Shown in pieces: positions 62,734-64,000 of a stretch of 64,000 bases of DNA. The notes beneath the pieces are model-generated. The model saw only the letters and a list, made by a program, of their open reading frames with translations. It did not search any database and was not told where the DNA came from. The DNA comes from Erythrobacter sp. (GTDB taxonomy: Bacteria; Pseudomonadota; Alphaproteobacteria; Sphingomonadales; Sphingomonadaceae), in the NCBI GenBank assembly GCA_019739335.1, contig CP073261.1, positions 1,184,818 to 1,248,817 of the forward strand, in the 5' to 3' direction. Within the stretch, counting starts at the first letter, position 1. Every line of letters begins with the position of its first letter. The translations under genes were made by a program, and so were the position numbers.

Positions 62734-62781
62734 AACCCTGTTCTCCTGTGCTTCACCCGAATTTGGGTTTCTTCATGGGAC

Positions 62782-62806
62782 AACGTGGCAGGCTTGCGCG
62801 CGTTCC
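62782..62806 (-). promoter_or_regulatory. EcfG (general stress) promoter of the GlsB/YeaQ gene
   Basis: Read on the minus strand, GGAAC (62806-62802), a 16-bp spacer and CGTT (62785-62782) match the alphaproteobacterial EcfG consensus exactly. The -10 element lies 49 bp before the ATG. Confidence 0.75.
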
Positions 62807-62830
62807 GAAATTCTTTCCGGAGAAGGGATT

Positions 62831-62856
62831 GTGGCGCGGCTCAGCCGCAGCGCCAC
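62831..62856 (-). terminator. Hairpin after sciP
   Basis: GTGGCGC and GCGCCAC form a 7-bp stem around an internal GGCTCAGCC structure, 8 bp after the sciP stop. No T tract follows on the minus strand, so it may only protect RNA. Confidence 0.4.
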
Positions 62857-62864
62857 CTGACAGA

Positions 62865-63164
62865 TCAATACTTGAGCTGGCGTTCATAAAGGTCGCGGTA
62901 GTGCTGGATTCGCGTCACCCGCAGCCCCTGCATCCCCGAGCGATCGACCGCGCGCTGCCAGCCGGCGAATTCCTCCAGCGTCAGCCCGTAGCGTTCGAGC
63001 ACTTCGTCAATGGTCAGCAGGCCACCGTTGACCGCCGCCACGACTTCAGCCTTACGGCGCACGACCCAGCGCTTCGTCCCTGGAGACGGCAGATCCGCAA
63101 TGGTCAGCGGCTCACCGAGAGGGCCGATAACTTGCGCTGGACGGATTTTCTGGTTCTCGATCAT
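62865..63164 (-). CDS. sciP: SciP-like DUF1153 transcription factor
   Basis: The protein has 99 residues from ATG 63164, with GAGGAAAC before it. The family core is visible: TKRWVVRRKAEVVAAVNGGL, LEEFAGWQRAVDRSGMQGLR, VTRIQHYRD. In Caulobacter SciP binds DNA and inhibits CtrA-activated transcription, including that of flagellar genes. The gene overlaps the upstream gene by 4 bases. Its place 6.6 kb from the flagellar locus fits that role. Confidence 0.93.
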   Translation of the reverse strand: MIENQKIRPAQVIGPLGEPLTIADLPSPGTKRWVVRRKAEVVAAVNGGLLTIDEVLERYGLTLEEFAGWQRAVDRSGMQGLRVTRIQHYRDLYERQLKY

Positions 63165-63496
63165 GTGTTTCCTCGGTTGGCCGGTTCGCTTGTCGCGATC
63201 CGCTGGCCCACATTGGGCTCCGGCCATTTGCCATTGGCTAAATCATCAGGGTTAACGCCATGTTTGCCGCTCCCTGCGGCTAGTCCGTGTTGGCATGCGA
63301 TCTTGCGCGCGCTTTGCGCATCGAAGCTGGCGAACTCGGTCTCGTCCGAGACTGCCAGCTGGCGGTTAAGCTCGCGGGCGGCAGCCAGCCGGGCGGTCAA
63401 ATCCTTCCAGTTGGGCACGAACAGTTCCCCGCCCACGGAATCACCGTGTTCTGAGCCATTTGCGCCCGATGCAATGAGAGGTTTCCCTTCGAACAT
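63161..63496 (-). CDS. Conserved-looking hypothetical protein upstream of sciP
   Basis: The protein has 111 residues from ATG 63496. No family is recognised. It has a helical middle (PNWKDLTARLAAARELNRQL) and a low-complexity C-terminus. Translation is coupled to sciP by a 4-base overlap (ATGA), and the pair share the CtrA-like promoter region. It may be a partner of SciP. Confidence 0.6.
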   Translation of the reverse strand: MFEGKPLIASGANGSEHGDSVGGELFVPNWKDLTARLAAARELNRQLAVSDETEFASFDAQSARKIACQHGLAAGSGKHGVNPDDLANGKWPEPNVGQRIATSEPANRGNT

Positions 63497-63531
63497 GCCA
63501 AGAGCAATAGCGTCCAAGCGTCAAGATCGGG

Positions 63532-63557
63532 TAAAGCGGCGCTTAACCTTGTGTTAC
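63532..63557. promoter_or_regulatory. Tandem CtrA-like half-sites upstream of the sciP operon
   Basis: TAAA (63532-63535), TTAA (63543-63546) and TTAC (63554-63557) are each 11 bp apart. Each adjacent pair is 7 of 8 to the CtrA box TTAA-N7-TTAA. The array lies 36-61 bp upstream of the hypothetical-sciP pair and 50-75 bp upstream of mnmA. Confidence 0.55.
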
Positions 63558-63606
63558 ATTTATGCGGGGTTTTGCGAGGGCCGCAGAGCGTGTAGGCGCA
63601 CGGGCA

Positions 63607-64000
63607 ATGCCTGCCGTCCACGCCTCGATTCCCGACCTGCCGATTGCGGTTAACGCCGCAGCGCTGTTCGACTTGCCGCGCGCCGCAGCGCAGTGCCGGA
63701 TCGTGGTGGCAATGTCGGGCGGGGTGGACTCTTCCGTCGTTGCGGCGCTGGCCTCGGCGAGCGGGGCGGAAGTCATCGGCATCACGCTCCAGCTCTACGA
63801 TTACGGCGCGGCGACCGGACGCAAGGGCGCCTGCTGTGCGGGTGACGATATCCGCGATGCGCGCAAGGTGGCGGACCGGCTGGGCATCGCGCACTATGTG
63901 TTCGATCACGAAAGCGCCTTTCGCGAAGATGTGGTCGAAGCCTTTGCCGATGAATACCTCGCAGGGCGCACCCCGATTCCCTGCATCCGCTGCAATATGG
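63607..64000 (+). CDS. mnmA: tRNA 2-thiouridylase MnmA, 3' end outside the window
   Basis: The first 131 residues are present. The PP-loop [17 protein letters not shown] at about residue 33 binds [16 protein letters not shown] is the family motif and TPIPCIRCN holds a catalytic cysteine. The enzyme makes 2-thiouridine at wobble position 34 in tRNA. The N-terminal extension before the PP-loop is about 30 residues. The gene continues beyond the window. Confidence 0.95.
   Translation, partial: MPAVHASIPDLPIAVNAAALFDLPRAAAQCRIVVAMSGGVDSSVVAALASASGAEVIGITLQLYDYGAATGRKGACCAGDDIRDARKVADRLGIAHYVFDHESAFREDVVEAFADEYLAGRTPIPCIRCNM

Noticed and set aside
1..64000. tRNA, rRNA or mobile elements
   Set aside because: No cloverleaf-like CCA-ended gene, ribosomal RNA stretch, transposase or integrase was recognised by eye. 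A tRNAscan or Rfam run would be needed to exclude small RNAs.

Overview
The window is high-GC DNA whose gene content fits an alphaproteobacterium of the Sphingomonadales, probably the Erythrobacteraceae or a relative. The pointers are three TonB-dependent receptors, a SciP-type DUF1153 protein next to mnmA, EcfG-like promoters and dense operons joined by ATGA or GTGA overlaps. This placement is inferred from gene content, not from a search. No rRNA, tRNA, CRISPR array, transposase or phage gene was seen.

Region 1 (1-7440) reads as a catabolic/uptake cluster: a class III CoA-transferase cut by the window edge, an IclR regulator, a TonB receptor, a WrbA quinone reductase, a VOC enzyme and two tandem MetE-like zinc methyltransferases that keep their zinc ligands. 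Region 2 (7437-12285) holds two YadA-like trimeric autotransporters on the minus strand that share a 644-bp near-identical block. Region 3 (12413-19672) is housekeeping and mixed: a phospholipase D family protein, rpoZ, a sterol desaturase-like hydroxylase, DUF3667, a sulfotransferase-like protein, a 2OG-Fe(II) oxygenase and ftsH. Region 4 (19761-23155) pairs a membrane-anchored winged-helix regulator with a divergent TonB receptor. Region 5 (23207-24692) is a small-membrane-protein/XRE operon, followed by a ManA-like isomerase and, convergently, mmsB with a LuxR-type regulator.

Region 6 (27776-31349) is the sulfate activation operon cysD-cysNC-cysQ. Region 7 (31332-36570) is a TetR regulator divergent from a TonB receptor, alpha/beta hydrolase and MFS operon, with a 51-bp two-tier palindrome between them. 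Region 8 (36634-39239) has a second small-protein/DUF2975/XRE operon, a 23-residue membrane peptide and rplJ-rplL with a long leader. HPP follows at 39282-40160.

Region 9 (40401-56230) is a flagellar locus: flagellin on the minus strand, then a sigma-54 activator and fliE-F-G-H-I-J-K-L-M-N-O-P-Q-R, flhB, fliD and fliS. FliM lacks the usual CheY-binding N-terminus. Region 10 (56234-64000) holds DUF445, an RND efflux pair whose pump carries an extra membrane insert, a GlsB/YeaQ stress membrane protein behind a good EcfG promoter, sciP with an upstream partner and CtrA-like boxes, and the start of mnmA.

The parts most likely to be undescribed are the MetE-like pair in a catabolic setting, the TetR composite operator with its uptake/hydrolysis operon, the receptor/membrane-regulator pair, and the mosaic adhesin pair.
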